Assembly: GCA_964020085.1 (NCBI GenBank)
Contig: OZ026608.1
Span: forward strand, 13,277,479 to 13,341,478
Direction: 5' to 3'
Length of the DNA: 64,000 nucleotides
Origin: Micromussa lordhowensis
Taxonomy: Eukaryota > Cnidaria > Anthozoa > Scleractinia > Lobophylliidae
A program made the translations under genes and the position numbers. Positions 35,062 through 45,359 of this stretch are shown piece by piece (the first letter of the stretch is position 1; every line of letters begins with the position of its first letter). Below the pieces are notes generated by a model. The model was not told where the DNA came from and ran no database searches. It saw only the letters and a program-made list of their open reading frames with translations.

Positions 35062-35569
35062 CATTTTGTGTTCAATGACAAATGGGTCGTCCGCAGATGA
35101 AGTAGGAGTGTTATCATCTGCGTACATTCTAGCTTTTGAAAACAAATTACACGAGGGAAGATCGTTAATGTAAATAGTAAATAACAGAGGTCCTAAGATA
35201 GAAATCAGATTGAGCTCCATCAATTAAGGTTTGCTGCTTTCGGTCAGATAAGTGGGACGGAAACCATTTAAGAGAAAGACAATCGACCCCACAGAGTTTA
35301 AGCTTTTCAAATAGAATAGAATGGTCCATGGTGCCAAATTTAAGGCTTTTTCAGATCTAGAAACATCACACCATTGAGGTGTTTGTCGGCAATATTCTGG
35401 AGCCATTCGTTTGTAACCTCTAGTAAAGCCGTTTCAGTGGAAAAGATCGGTCTGAAACCAGACTGTGCTTCAGTTAATAAATAGTTATTACTTAAATATT
35501 CATAAAGTTGGTTAAAAACAACTCTTTCAATTAGTTTACTCACTACAGGCAGAACTGATATGGGTCTAA

Positions 35570-36563
35570 CAGTGTTGGAAATTTGCGCTCGCCCGCTCGC
35601 CAACGCGAATGTGAAAAGCGTCGGGCGAGTACAAATTATCGATCACTCGCCCGTTTGGCGAGTATGATTTTCTTTTTGGGGAATTTAAGGTTAAATATTG
35701 AGAACACTCCTGTGTATTTTCCATTTTGGCGAGAATATCTCTAAACGAAAACTTACCATTGATTTTATTTTACCTTTCTTATCTTTCGAGATGCCCAAAT
35801 AATTTGACAATAATTCTTAACATAGTGTTTCATAAAGAGACAAAATGAATTATGGCTTCCTCCAGTGATAATTTACATAACGGTTACATGTCAATGAAGG
35901 GATACTGCTAGTCTCTAGTTAAGCCAGCAGTAATTAGTGCATTAGAATTAGAATTGAAGATTTGCTTGCTAAGAAATGAATTTCACGAAGATCAAGTTCC
36001 TTTTGAAATAGAAACTGCTTTGAAAACTGAAGGAAAAAACGTCAGTCTTGCCATGCCGAAAAGTTGTTTACTCCAATGTCTCGATTCTATGGATATATGC
36101 AAATTCGGTACTGCCAGCTGTTCGTTAAGCATTTTTCACCTCGGATTTACAAGAGTAGCTGTATACCTAATTTCTCCGAGAAAGAAAAGACAAAATAAAT
36201 AAATAAATAAAATGTTATTGATAATAAAGAGAAAAATAAAATCGCTTTTATTTAAAACTACGGAAATGTGAAAACATTTTCCAAGGAACGGTCAAAAGTT
36301 GATGCGTGATAAAAACGAGAATATAACTGAGTAAAATTGGTCCACGATCTTAAGGAGGCGTCTGGTAAATTGACCAGGACAAGAAGCCCGTGTGGCAAGA
36401 CGGGCTTCCGTAATTACGAGATACCGAAAAAAGTAGGGTTTGTAATTTTTTTTCATTGGAGATATTTTTAGGAGGGGTCGCATATAAATAACACCAGACG
36501 AGTGGATTTTGAGAGTCACTTGCCCGAATGGCGAGTGCTGTCACAACTTAATTTTCAACACTG
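35570..36563. mobile_element. Non-autonomous DNA transposon (994 bp) with CAGTGTTG ends, hAT-like
   Basis: It splits the LINE cleanly. The left end is cagtgttggaaatttgcgct and the right end is the inverted attttcaacactg. The sub-terminal DNA is rich in ctcgcc and ggcgag motifs in both orientations. CAGTG ends are typical of hAT elements, but no 8 bp target duplication is evident. Two internal frames (35954-36202 plus, 36292-36519 minus) have no transposase motif. Confidence 0.6.
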
Positions 36564-36724
36564 AGTCGTTGCATCCTCTTTAAATATTGGAGTAGCTTTA
36601 GCTATTTTCCAAGCATTTGGAAATATTCCAGCGGTGATGGAGAGATTTATTATATAGGTTAAACTACGAATAACTACATTTACACAAGCCTTCCAGCGAG
36701 TTCAATATTTTTAGAAATCGAGGA

Positions 36725-37570
36725 AATTTTGAAATACCAGCTGATCGAGCCAAACACTACAACCCGTGGGGGAATTTACGCAAAACAGAGCATTTTCCGA
36801 AAACCAGTACAGAAAGACGGTAACTTGCCTTAACTTCAGTTTTCACGTTCAAAGTTCAAACAGTATTTTCAAAAAAAACACTGAAAAATGATCTTTTTAA
36901 CGATATAAAACAAAAACATTCCAGTTTTCGGCCCTATGGTCGAAATCTTAATATTTTCAGAAGGGTGCCCTTAAGGTACATAGCACACAAGAGTTCCGCA
37001 AATGAATTTTGTAGAAAATAAATTTTAGAAGTGAATCTTGAAATGAACCACAGTAACACTCGGTATATATGCATCACATAAATAAAAATGTAATTTACAC
37101 ATAAAATGCTTACCTTATGATATCAGATAGGTTTTGCGGTCAGGGGCAGCCTGGCAAGATTGAAATTGGAATTTTATTTGATCGAGACTCTCGATAACTT
37201 TGGAATTAAAATCAAGAGCACTTGCGAGCTAAGACTTAAGAACGCTGTTATTGCATTTCTTCGCCTTAAGATTTTAATACCGCTAATTGTTATATTAATC
37301 AATCCAAATCGCCTTGGCAAACCATCCAATCATGGAACGCCACGAATGAGGCCACAAACAACTCCTGATTGGATCGGAGATTTCAAAGTCTGCTTTTTGT
37401 CGGAATTCAAGAGGGGGGGGGAGGGGGGGGGGCAGACGCTTTAGCCTAAAAGGGATTGGGATGATAAATGAGTGCAGCACTACGTTGCTTTGTAACTAAT
37501 ATAAATTCTTTTAAATTGGCCGACTCCGATCTCCGTTCTTTAGCTTTCTTTTTACTATAAACAATCGTTT
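36725..37570. other. Intergenic, no gene recognised
   Basis: Unassigned DNA between the LINE and the THAP relic. There is a G-rich run of g9 and g10 blocks at 37410-37432. Frames near 37160-37480 have no motif. Confidence 0.4.
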
Positions 37571-37573
37571 CAT

Positions 37574-37830
37574 GACTTACAGGGAGGTATTACGCTTGAT
37601 AGCATACCGTTTTATGGAAACATGATCGTCCTGAAGAGAAGAGACGTACAAAGCGATGGGTCGATCTCGTGAAAGAAAGGTGGTCTGTTCTAAGCATTTC
37701 AAACCAGATTATTTCGCACCACGCCTGGATTTTCAGGGAGAGGAAGGGATTTTGCTGACTCCATGGCTTTGGGATAATTTTTCCATCGATTCGTGCAGCC
37801 GTTGTTGCATCTGATCTGAGAAACAGTAGC
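37574..37830 (+). pseudogene. THAP-domain relic (transposase N-terminus-like)
   Basis: An acceptor, cttacag, precedes GGITLDSIPFYG. A frame change leads to HDRPEEKRRTKRWVDLVKE, and a second change to VVCSKHFKPDYFAPR. Together they follow the THAP zinc-finger order: a Pro-Phe phrase, a conserved Trp, then CSKHF with the last Cys and His ligands. At least two frameshifts make it non-functional. THAP fingers in cnidarian repeats usually belong to P-element-like or Kolobok-like transposases; which one applies here cannot be told. Confidence 0.5.
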
Positions 37831-38238
37831 AGTCTGTGAAAAGGCCGATAGACAGAAGAGTGGTGAGAAATTTGTTTGTTTATAACTGATCGTTTCACAA
37901 CTATACTTGTAAATCGGAAGATCACTGTTAAGAAAATATTGCGTGTATGCATGCAAAGAGGGATTCGGAACCATTTTTTATTTGATACACCAATGTGCAT
38001 GCCTGACTTACCTTCCTTCGCTACCAGTTTGACGATAGGTTTGATTGCTTTAGTTTTCTATTTGCCCGCTGTTATTCTGAAGGCATACACATGTACACAG
38101 GTTCAATTCTGAAAATTCAGTCACAAACTAGCGCCAGTATCGTCAAGAACAATATCAGTCTTCTTTTGAGTCTTGACAACCTTCTAACTCACTACAACGA
38201 TAACATTCCGGCTGATGTTTAGGCCTACTCTGGGGCCT

Positions 38239-38297
38239 TAAGTCGCCTTAAGTCGCCTAAGTCGCCTTAAGTCGCCTTAAGTCGCCCTAAGTCGCCT
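38239..38297. repeat. Array of 10 bp unit cttaagtcgc
   Basis: About six copies with single-base slips, for example cttaagtcgc, ctaagtcgc and cctaagtcgc. It sits just inside the left end of the TIR element and is mirrored by weaker copies at its other end. Confidence 0.85.
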
Positions 38298-38422
38298 TTT
38301 AAAAAGATGCTATCGATTACACAATGTTAAAAAGGTTTCTACAAACTCAAATCACCCCTGTAGAAGGTTATTAGAGCTAATAACTGTCATGTAAGGTAAA
38401 CTCCACTCCAACCTTAAGGATG

Positions 38423-38530
38423 AGGAGGCACGGTGGTCCAATGGTTAATGCAGTGGACCTCTATTGGGGATCATTGCATTGTGTTCGAACTCTCACAGTG
38501 CCTCTCCTCGCCCAGATGTATAAATGAAAG
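38423..38530 (+). repeat. tRNA-derived SINE (short, internally deleted)
   Basis: The box-A-like ggtggtccaatggttaatgc and box-B-like tgtgttcgaactc are followed directly by ctcacagtgcctctcctc and gcccagatgtataaatg. This is the same family as 21980-22165 but with the part after box B deleted. It sits inside the TIR element at 38221-39468. Confidence 0.65.
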
Positions 38531-39819
38531 TATATAAATATTTTTTTTAATTAAATCAAGCTAAATCATGTCTCTTTTCTTGAATTTTAATTTTTTTTTC
38601 ACTGTGAATATATATTTTGTTTGATGTTAGCTTTTTATTGTGATATCTTCACTATTATTCATGCTACCTTGCTGGTATTTTATACCTGCCAACTTTTTCT
38701 GAGTGTTAGGCGTGAGATTTTTATCTTGCGAGTGCCTGGATTTCGAAGACTCACACAAACACACCTGAAGATTCCCGATGATGTCCGAAAACTTTCGAAG
38801 ACGTCCGAAGTCTTTCGAAGATAGCGGAAGTGGAAACAGCCCTGACATTTCCCAGTCCCAGTCTCTGGGCGTGTATCACTAAAGGCGAGCTCGCTCCCAG
38901 TGGTTTCTATTTGAAGAAGGACGTATCGTCATTTACACATAATTTTTATTTCTTAGTTTAAGTTTACATATTTTTGGAAATTGTGTCAAGCAAAGCTGCA
39001 ACCACTCACATTTTTCAACCAGGCGTGAGAATTTGGCCCGCAAGCGTGAGCCGGGATGAGATTGAAGTTTTCAATCTGCAGGCATGAGACAGGAGGTATA
39101 GTATTTAGTGGTATTATTATTCTTATAATAGTAACTGTTCAGACTGTGTTGCATTGTGGTAATTTTATCTTTAATGGTATTTTTCAAAGAAGTGGTTTGA
39201 AATCTGGATATTTGAGACTATGATAAATTATGTGAATGCAAAAGTAAACAAATGATTTGTACAAAATTGGTTTATTGCAAGAGATTTTGTTGATAGTTTT
39301 AAAGTATATGGAGAGACTATTGCTAAGTTTCGGTTTGTTTGGTATCACTCGAGTTAAATTAAGTCACCTCAAGTCGTCTAAAATCGCCTTATAAATAGCC
39401 TAAAGTCGCAATGTTTTTTACTACCAATTTTGCTTAAAGTCGCCTTTAGGTCCCAGACTAGTAGGCCTATGTTTTGAAGAAAAGCGACGCTACATTCCCA
39501 CACTTGCACGTAAAGAAAACACTGTTTGAAGGGATAATCATTTTGATGCGTGAAGTTAAAATAATTTGAGAAAGTGAACAGACTTGACTATTTTTACAAA
39601 TATATATTAATGCGAGCTCGGAGAAGGCGCGAAAATAGTAAACACGCGCCACGCGCTACAGTAATCTTACTGTAAACGTTACAAAGGGGCCGAAAACGCA
39701 ACCTAACTAACGGAGAGTTCTGAACACGTAACTCTCCACAAGGTGTTCAGTTCCCCACTCGAACTCAGTCTCTCACTCATGGGAGTGACGTAATTGCCGC
39801 GTCACTCGCGACTGTCGCA

Positions 39820-40110
39820 TTACTAGTATCACTCATTGACTTCTACATATCATTGCCTTCGAGCCTGTCCTTCAGAGCTCGTTCGAGTTCTTTGTCAGCA
39901 TCTAGCTCCTGGCATTTGGCTGTCCATTCTTCGTTGGCCAGAGGGTCGTCAGCATATAAATCAGCTTGGTGTTCTTCGCTTGAAGTTTGCTATGTTGATA
40001 AACGTGACTCGCCATTCTCTTCGGTTTCTACTTGAGCGATATAATAAATTTCGGAGCCTTCGGAGTCAAAACTCATTTCCGAATCCGACGAAGTAGAAGA
40101 CACTGTGAGT
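39820..40110 (-). pseudogene. Relic of a P2X7-C-terminal-like acidic protein, first-exon region
   Basis: Minus-strand frames read STSSDSEMSFDSEGSEIYYI, then after an in-frame TAG, YADDPLANEEWTAKCQEL and a charged helix. The Ser/Asp/Glu-rich start with a PYADEPLADDEW-like phrase recalls many cnidarian repeat-associated proteins that precede a P2X7-type C-terminal zinc domain. That domain itself is not present here. The family call is from memory and tentative. Confidence 0.35.
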
Positions 40111-40875
40111 AAAAATAGAAATCTGTCGACTGTGGAGTCTCAGCGAAAAAGGTACCAAAAAATGTAAGCTATGATTTTCGGAAAGACAATAAGGCCTAAG
40201 GTTTCTGGAAAATCACCAAAAACGCCCTAATAAATTCGAGAAGACTCCTAGAATGACTGTGGAGAAAAAAATTATAGCGCAGCCTAACACTAATCTACCG
40301 AATTTTAAAAGCACTCCAGATAGCGTAAAACAGCGTTTTAAAGCATTTTAGAGAAAACAGTTGTCGAATGTCGCTGGCTTAATACCCGCGTTTCTGATTC
40401 TACAGATTCGCAATCAAATCCAAGGACGAGCATAAATTTTCTATTTTTTACAGGATAATTTTAATTTGGGTTCACGGTCCCCCGATCCATCCAAATCTGG
40501 ATTAATAACAAGACATAATCTCATTTAAATCAATAATCTTGTTTTAATTTTATCCTAAAAAACCACATTGCTCGTTGACCTTATTCAGATGATATATATT
40601 TGCGAAGATAAAATATTTATTTCAACAAGGCCTTTTTTTAATTTAAATTAATTTATCGGCTTATTCGTCTTGTCTACACACCTTTAATTCGCAGTCTCCT
40701 CCTACTGACAAAAACTCAGTTCTCCTCTCTACTGAGACTTCCAAATATTCTCAACCTCGAGTGTACTACATATTTCGTACAGAAAAATTATATCATAGAC
40801 CGGTGAAAAGTACTTTCCGCTTGAGAAATGATCTGATCTTTCGCGCATTTAACAGTAAATTACCGAAAGGTAATC

Positions 40876-41307
40876 TTAAACCTGGTTCTCATATGCCGCC
40901 GACATACCTGGGACATGGCCGCCGGCACGGCCTGGGACAACGCTGCGGCATATGTGAACATTTATCGCCGACACATAATCTGTCCCAGGCATTGACCGCC
41001 GGCTTGCCTGCGAAGTCGAGCTGAGTTCAACTTCGCAGGTAAGCCGGCGGTTGTCGGCGATGAAAATATTCTATGTGAACATCATCTGCGGAGATCTGCG
41101 GACGCAAAGTATGGCGTAACAATTCCATTTTTCCCACAATTCTTTATTTTCAAAGTGACGCATGAAGCATTTCGCGCCAGTTTGAGTACGTCGGCGATCC
41201 ATCGCAGATGCGCCGGGGACCCACTGGAACAGATGGCCGAACGTTGTCAGTTGTAACCGGCGACTACGTCGCAGGTAGGTCTGCGGGATATGAGAACCAG
41301 GCTTTAC
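40876..41307. repeat. 432 bp palindromic TIR element, possibly piggyBac-like
   Basis: The left end is ttaaacctggttctcatatg and the right end is atatgagaaccaggcttta. Inside, gccgccgacatacctgg and its complement recur, as does ttcgcaggtaagccggcgg. The TTAA-like flank hints at piggyBac, whose target is TTAA, but the right flank reads ttac. Confidence 0.65.
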
Positions 41308-41309
41308 GC

Positions 41310-41890
41310 AAAACTGGCATGGTTCGTTCGTACAAGTTTGGTCAGGTACCAAAGGCTCGCACTACCCTCTCTCTCCCACACATGCTTTTTTCTACAAAAT
41401 CATTCCCCAGCTCCCAGTTGTTATCTCGTAATCTCACTAAAACGCTTCAGGTCAGTTAATTTGCGACAAATTTTGTTCCCGTGCGCAGATCGGGTGACAT
41501 CGGACACATAAGAAAAACTTCGAACCGGGGAAGTGGTTTGTAAAGATTTGGCGTGTCAAAAAAGCATGTGTGGGGGAGAGGTAGGGGAGTGCAGTACGAT
41601 CATGTTGCGAAAAGCTATTTGAGAAAAAACGTTGCAAAAGACGCTAAAATTCTCAGACTGTCGTAAAAGTATTCGAAAACAAATTCGGCCAAGTTGTGAA
41701 GAATTTTAAGACTTTGTTTCGGTGTCTGTTCGGTTTCGTGGAAGCTGCGAAATTTAGAGACCTGGGCGAATTTTTGGATTGCGTTCAAAATGTTTGGGAA
41801 TGTCAATACAGTAGAATCTCTATTAAGCGGTCACCTGATAGATGGCTCCCTATAGTTTTACGATCGTGCACACGCGCTTAGGACGAGAGC
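41310..41890. other. Intergenic, no gene recognised
   Basis: No domain or repeat was recognised between the palindromic element and the Penelope-like element. Frames of 60-80 codons overlap on both strands without a clear winner. Confidence 0.35.
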
Positions 41891-43022
41891 TCAAGCAATC
41901 TGCGCGCGATCAAAGGAAAACGTCCGAGGTTTTCAATATTTCATGACGTCAAAAAGCAAAATTGACTACTGGAGCCTTGAACCTAATCTCGGAAACGATA
42001 GTTTGAAAGAATTGGCGGCCGCAACCCTACGATCCGTAGCATTTGACTACATCCAGCGCAAAGCACAGAAACCTTCCAAGACACTTCAATCTGCTTGCCA
42101 TCGAACAATCGAAACAACGCGACGACATCGTCATCACCAAACCAGATAAAGGATCAGGAGTGGTCGTAATGGAGAAGTCCGAATATACTACGAGTATTAT
42201 CCGAAGCATCCATCAATGATTCCAGTAAATTTCGGGCGGTTTCTCTGGAAAGGCCTTCGAGAAGGTAAAACACCAACATATTACCACCCTCGTCCACAGA
42301 AAGAGAAAGATTTAGATTCCATCGCTCGTAGAATTCTATTGCACATACGGTCCGCCCTACAGGCTCCAGATTAGTGCATTTGTATGGTTTACCAAAGACA
42401 CACAAGGATCGTTAGGCGATGCGCCCCATACTAAACTCAAGCCTCTGTCCTTGAATCGTTACACAGTAACTGACATTTTTGAATTTGCAAACGAAATTCG
42501 CAACTAGGAAATCGCAACCGGTGACATTTTGGTTTCGTACGACGTGTCTTCCCTGTTTTCTAACGTACCCTTAGATGAAACGATACAGCTTCTCGGGATC
42601 AGAGCTTTCACAAACAATTGGTTTAATACAACATACGACTTGAATCTCACCAAAACGGATCTTGTGCACCTTCTCAGTGTAGCTACCAAAGGACAACTGT
42701 TCCAGTTCAGTCAGTGGAGCCCTGTACGAACAGACGGATGGCGTGGCTATGGGATCCCCTCTTGGTCCCTTACTAGCTGATATTTTCATTTCCCCACATA
42801 GAAGAAAACCTTGAGTTATCTATCTATCGAACTGAGATATGTTGACGATACGCTCACCATCATGCCGAAAATAGCAACAGCATCTAACTTGCTGGACACG
42901 CTTAACAAAGCACATTCCTCCGTAAAATTCACGATGGAAACCGAATGCAATGGAATGCTCCCATTTCTGGGTATCCAGTTGCTGAACCGATTTCCTCAAA
43001 TAGAAACAAAAGTGTACGTTAA
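41891..43022 (+). mobile_element. Penelope-like element, 5' part with RT domain (degenerate)
   Basis: Plus-strand frames carry DIVITKPDKGSGVVVM-like text (about 42125-42170). Next come SYDVSSLFSNVPLDETIQLL (42535-42594), which has the motif A aspartate, then [14 protein letters not shown]. After a frame break they reach ELRYVDDTLTIMPK (42826-42867), the YVDD catalytic motif, and LPFLGIQLLNRFPQIETKVY. This order is the Penelope-type reverse transcriptase. Stops and frameshifts disrupt it in at least four places. The frame breaks off at 43022 in the VYV..PTN segment, where a DIRS-like element is inserted, and resumes at 47821. Confidence 0.85.
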
Positions 43023-43497
43023 TAAACTCTTCTAATTGGCCGTGGTTTTGCTTTGAGGTTCTAAGCAGGGGGTCACACAGAAAATACACAAAAGGTAATG
43101 GGCAACTTCTGGTGGCAGGGAAGCGCTTAACTCTAGGGGTAAGGGGACCAGGAGAGAAGCCCTCCTGGGGGGAGACATGATCGAGTGATACCGGGGGTAG
43201 TCACCCTGGACAGGGGGTCCTGATCAGTCTCCAGGGGGTGAGGCCCATATCCCCCAGTCACTAGGGACTAAGGGGAACCAGGAGGGGGGCCCCTCCTGGG
43301 TGGAGTACAGATCAGGTGTGACCGGGGGTCCACACCCTGGATTGGATATTTTTCCGGACCTGTCTCCAAGGGCTAAGCCTTACTGTGGGGTAAAGTGCAG
43401 CCAGGGGTTGCACTTCCCTGCCACGGATTGTGGAACGTGGGGAGACGGGACACAATCCCCCCACAGTAGAAAGTGACACTAGCTGTCTTAATGTTAG

Positions 43498-44373
43498 TTA
43501 TGGACTAGTATTAGCTAAGAGTCTAGGTACTTCTAAAATGGTAGATTTAGGGGTCCTTATATAACGTTCGTAACAGTCTGAGCTCCAGCGGCCTAGAACT
43601 TTAATAAGCCAGGGTGGAAGGCCAGCTTTGGCTGCTGTAGTGGCGGCTCCAATACGGAAGCTGTGTGAGTAGAAACTGTTGGCAGGGAGACCACAGTGTT
43701 GCAGAATCGACCTAAGCTCTGTAGTGAGGTTGTTCCGTGTAAGCCATTGTTGGGGTTGGATGAAGGTGAACAGAGGTTGGCTTGATGTTGGCTGAGCTTG
43801 AAAGAGATAGTCTTTCATGGCCATCACTGAACAGATGGGTGACGAGGACTTTGCAATGGTGATTGTGTGGCCCTGTCTGACAGGGTCAGTTTTGGACTGT
43901 TTGATGTGGACTAGCATGTGGCTGGGTGAGTGGGAATTGGGCAGCAGTGTGATGTCATTGCAAGTGAGGTGGACAGAGGGGTCGAAAGGGCCATGGCAAG
44001 TGAATTCGCTTGATCGTAAAAACCCAAAGAAGGCGAGGGTGAAGGCTGCCCAAAGCATAACATGGTTCAGATTGTGGGAAAGTTCGGGCTTAAGGTGGGA
44101 GTGAATGGAATGGAGAACGGTAAGGGTAATGGGAAAACGGTCAAGCCGCTTGGTAGGAGTAAGGCGCTTAATGCCTGTCAAGACCTTTTGTAACCTATGC
44201 ATTTCAATGAGCTTAAGAGGAAAGTTAAGCTCCCGATGAAGGTCCTGGACTGCCACCAAGTACAGCTTGACTGTTTCATAGGACACTGTGTTGGCTAAAT
44301 GAGATGCAAAGTACATCAGGGTAATTTCTGAGGCAGGCAGGAGGGGGTTTGAGGGACCTACTAAGCCATGCAT
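43498..44373 (-). CDS. DIRS-like tyrosine recombinase (291 aa, intact)
   Basis: Integrates the DIRS-type DNA intermediate by strand exchange. The catalytic set is visible: R120 (GFLRSSEFT), K161 (KQSKTDP), H237-x-x-R240 (HSFRIGAAT), W263 in LGRWSSDCYERYI, and the tyrosine nucleophile, most likely Y271. The frame is uninterrupted, so this copy may be young. It follows the RNase H frame by about 95 bases, and the true start could be upstream of the first methionine if translation is coupled. Confidence 0.88.
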   Translation of the reverse strand: MHGLVGPSNPLLPASEITLMYFASHLANTVSYETVKLYLVAVQDLHRELNFPLKLIEMHRLQKVLTGIKRLTPTKRLDRFPITLTVLHSIHSHLKPELSHNLNHVMLWAAFTLAFFGFLRSSEFTCHGPFDPSVHLTCNDITLLPNSHSPSHMLVHIKQSKTDPVRQGHTITIAKSSSPICSVMAMKDYLFQAQPTSSQPLFTFIQPQQWLTRNNLTTELRSILQHCGLPANSFYSHSFRIGAATTAAKAGLPPWLIKVLGRWSSDCYERYIRTPKSTILEVPRLLANTSP

Positions 44374-44468
44374 AAGGGTAAAGGTGAGGAAGTGCTTGAC
44401 GCCAGCTTGATAGGTACGGCGAGTGGAAGGGGCAAGGGAAGCATGAAGGTATCGCTTTACTGACGTTC

Positions 44469-45359
44469 TCAGATGTTCATCGCCGATGGAGGGATGGCAC
44501 AGGCTGTGGGAGAGGCTGAGGGAGCCAGGGTACGGAAACGGTCCATCTGAAAACGGGAAAGGGAATCAGCGATAGAATTGTCTAAGCCCGGGATGTGAGT
44601 GGCCGTGAATGCAAAGTTGTATTGGAGTGTTTGAAGTGTGATTGCTCGAATGAGGTCCATTACTCGGGGGGACTTAGAGTGTTTAGAGTTTATGCTAGCC
44701 ACCACTGACTTGTTGTCACACCACATGCGGATTCTTTTGCCGGACCAGCGGGGACCCCATAAAATACAGGCCAAGTATATGGGAAATAGCTCCTGCCATT
44801 CGATGCTAATACCTCGTTTTTGGCTGAGGGTGTGGTGCGGGAGCCAGTGGCCCTGGAACCATTCGCCTGCTAAGAAACCCCCGTACCCCAGGGAACCTGA
44901 AGCATCGGTGTATAGCTGAAGCTCGGGGGGAGATGTGGCCTGGGTATCTAAAAAGAGAGACACCCCGTTCCAATTTTGGAGAAAATGTTGCCACATAGAA
45001 ATGTCCTTACGAAAACCTGAATTAAGGCGAATGTGCCAATGAGGAAACTTAATACCCTTGGTGAGGTGGATAATGCGTTGCAGGAAGGGGCGGCCAGGGG
45101 CGATAACCTTACACGCAAATTGGAGGGTGCCAATTAGAGACTGGAGCTCTTGTAAGGTAGCTGATTTCCTATTAGTCCACTGAAGCAGGGTTGCCTGAAG
45201 GCGGGTGAGTTTGTCCACCGGGAGACGGGCTTCCATTTTATTGGAATCAAGTAGGATACCCATAAATTCAAGGCATGTGCATGCAGGAAAGGTTTTCCCG
45301 GGAGCTATGGGAATTTTTAGCTCCGCAAAAAGGTGTAAAATTTGGCACAGGGCAGTCAT
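44469..45359 (-). CDS. DIRS-like RT thumb plus RNase H (296 aa)
   Basis: It begins with the RT segment after the catalytic loop (ELKIPIAPGKTFPACTCLEF, then GILLDSNKMEARLPVDKL). The RNase H follows, with D152 (LYTDASGSLGYGG), E190 (EWQELFPI), D215 (MWCDNKSVV) and D265 (SIADSLSRF), the full acidic set. It removes RNA from the RNA/DNA hybrid. The ATG overlaps the stop of the upstream RT frame as ATGA. In related elements these two parts are one polypeptide, so either a single-base indel has split the gene or translation restarts here. Confidence 0.85.
   Translation of the reverse strand: MTALCQILHLFAELKIPIAPGKTFPACTCLEFMGILLDSNKMEARLPVDKLTRLQATLLQWTNRKSATLQELQSLIGTLQFACKVIAPGRPFLQRIIHLTKGIKFPHWHIRLNSGFRKDISMWQHFLQNWNGVSLFLDTQATSPPELQLYTDASGSLGYGGFLAGEWFQGHWLPHHTLSQKRGISIEWQELFPIYLACILWGPRWSGKRIRMWCDNKSVVASINSKHSKSPRVMDLIRAITLQTLQYNFAFTATHIPGLDNSIADSLSRFQMDRFRTLAPSASPTACAIPPSAMNI

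Larger units (their letters stand above)
33650..36720 (-). mobile_element. 5'-truncated non-LTR retrotransposon (CR1/L2-like LINE) carrying three nested insertions
   Basis: Minus-strand pieces in order: ITAGIFPNAWKIAKATPIFK (about 36700-36565); RPISVLPVVSKLIERVVFNQ, GFRPIFSTETALLEV, then GVMFLDLKK (35603-35340); a diverged D-to-fingers part (35335-35225); ISILGPLLFTIYINDLPS and a MYADDNT catalytic motif (35200-35100). The C-terminal block QPNRAARIFTLSNYE and GWERLEYIK follows (34550-34290), then an AT-rich 3' end with ATTGATTT repeats near 33650. Frameshifts and stops are scattered through, so it is dead. The insertions at 33846-34014, 34885-35061 and 35570-36563 each split it and are listed separately. 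Confidence 0.8.
38221..39468. mobile_element. 1.25 kb TIR DNA transposon with 6 bp target duplication
   Basis: The ends are aggcctact and agtaggcct. Flanking copies of atgttt (38215-38220 and 39469-39474) are a 6 bp target-site duplication. Just inside the left end is a run of a 10 bp unit, cttaagtcgc, about six copies at 38239-38297. Degenerate copies of the same unit lie inside the right end (39355-39450). Such sub-terminal arrays are typical transposase-binding zones. There is no transposase frame, so it is non-autonomous. A SINE head lies inside. Confidence 0.8.

Noticed and set aside
38230..38300. CRISPR-like repeat array
   Set aside because: The 10 bp units are directly adjacent without unique spacers and belong to a transposon end; the genome is eukaryotic.
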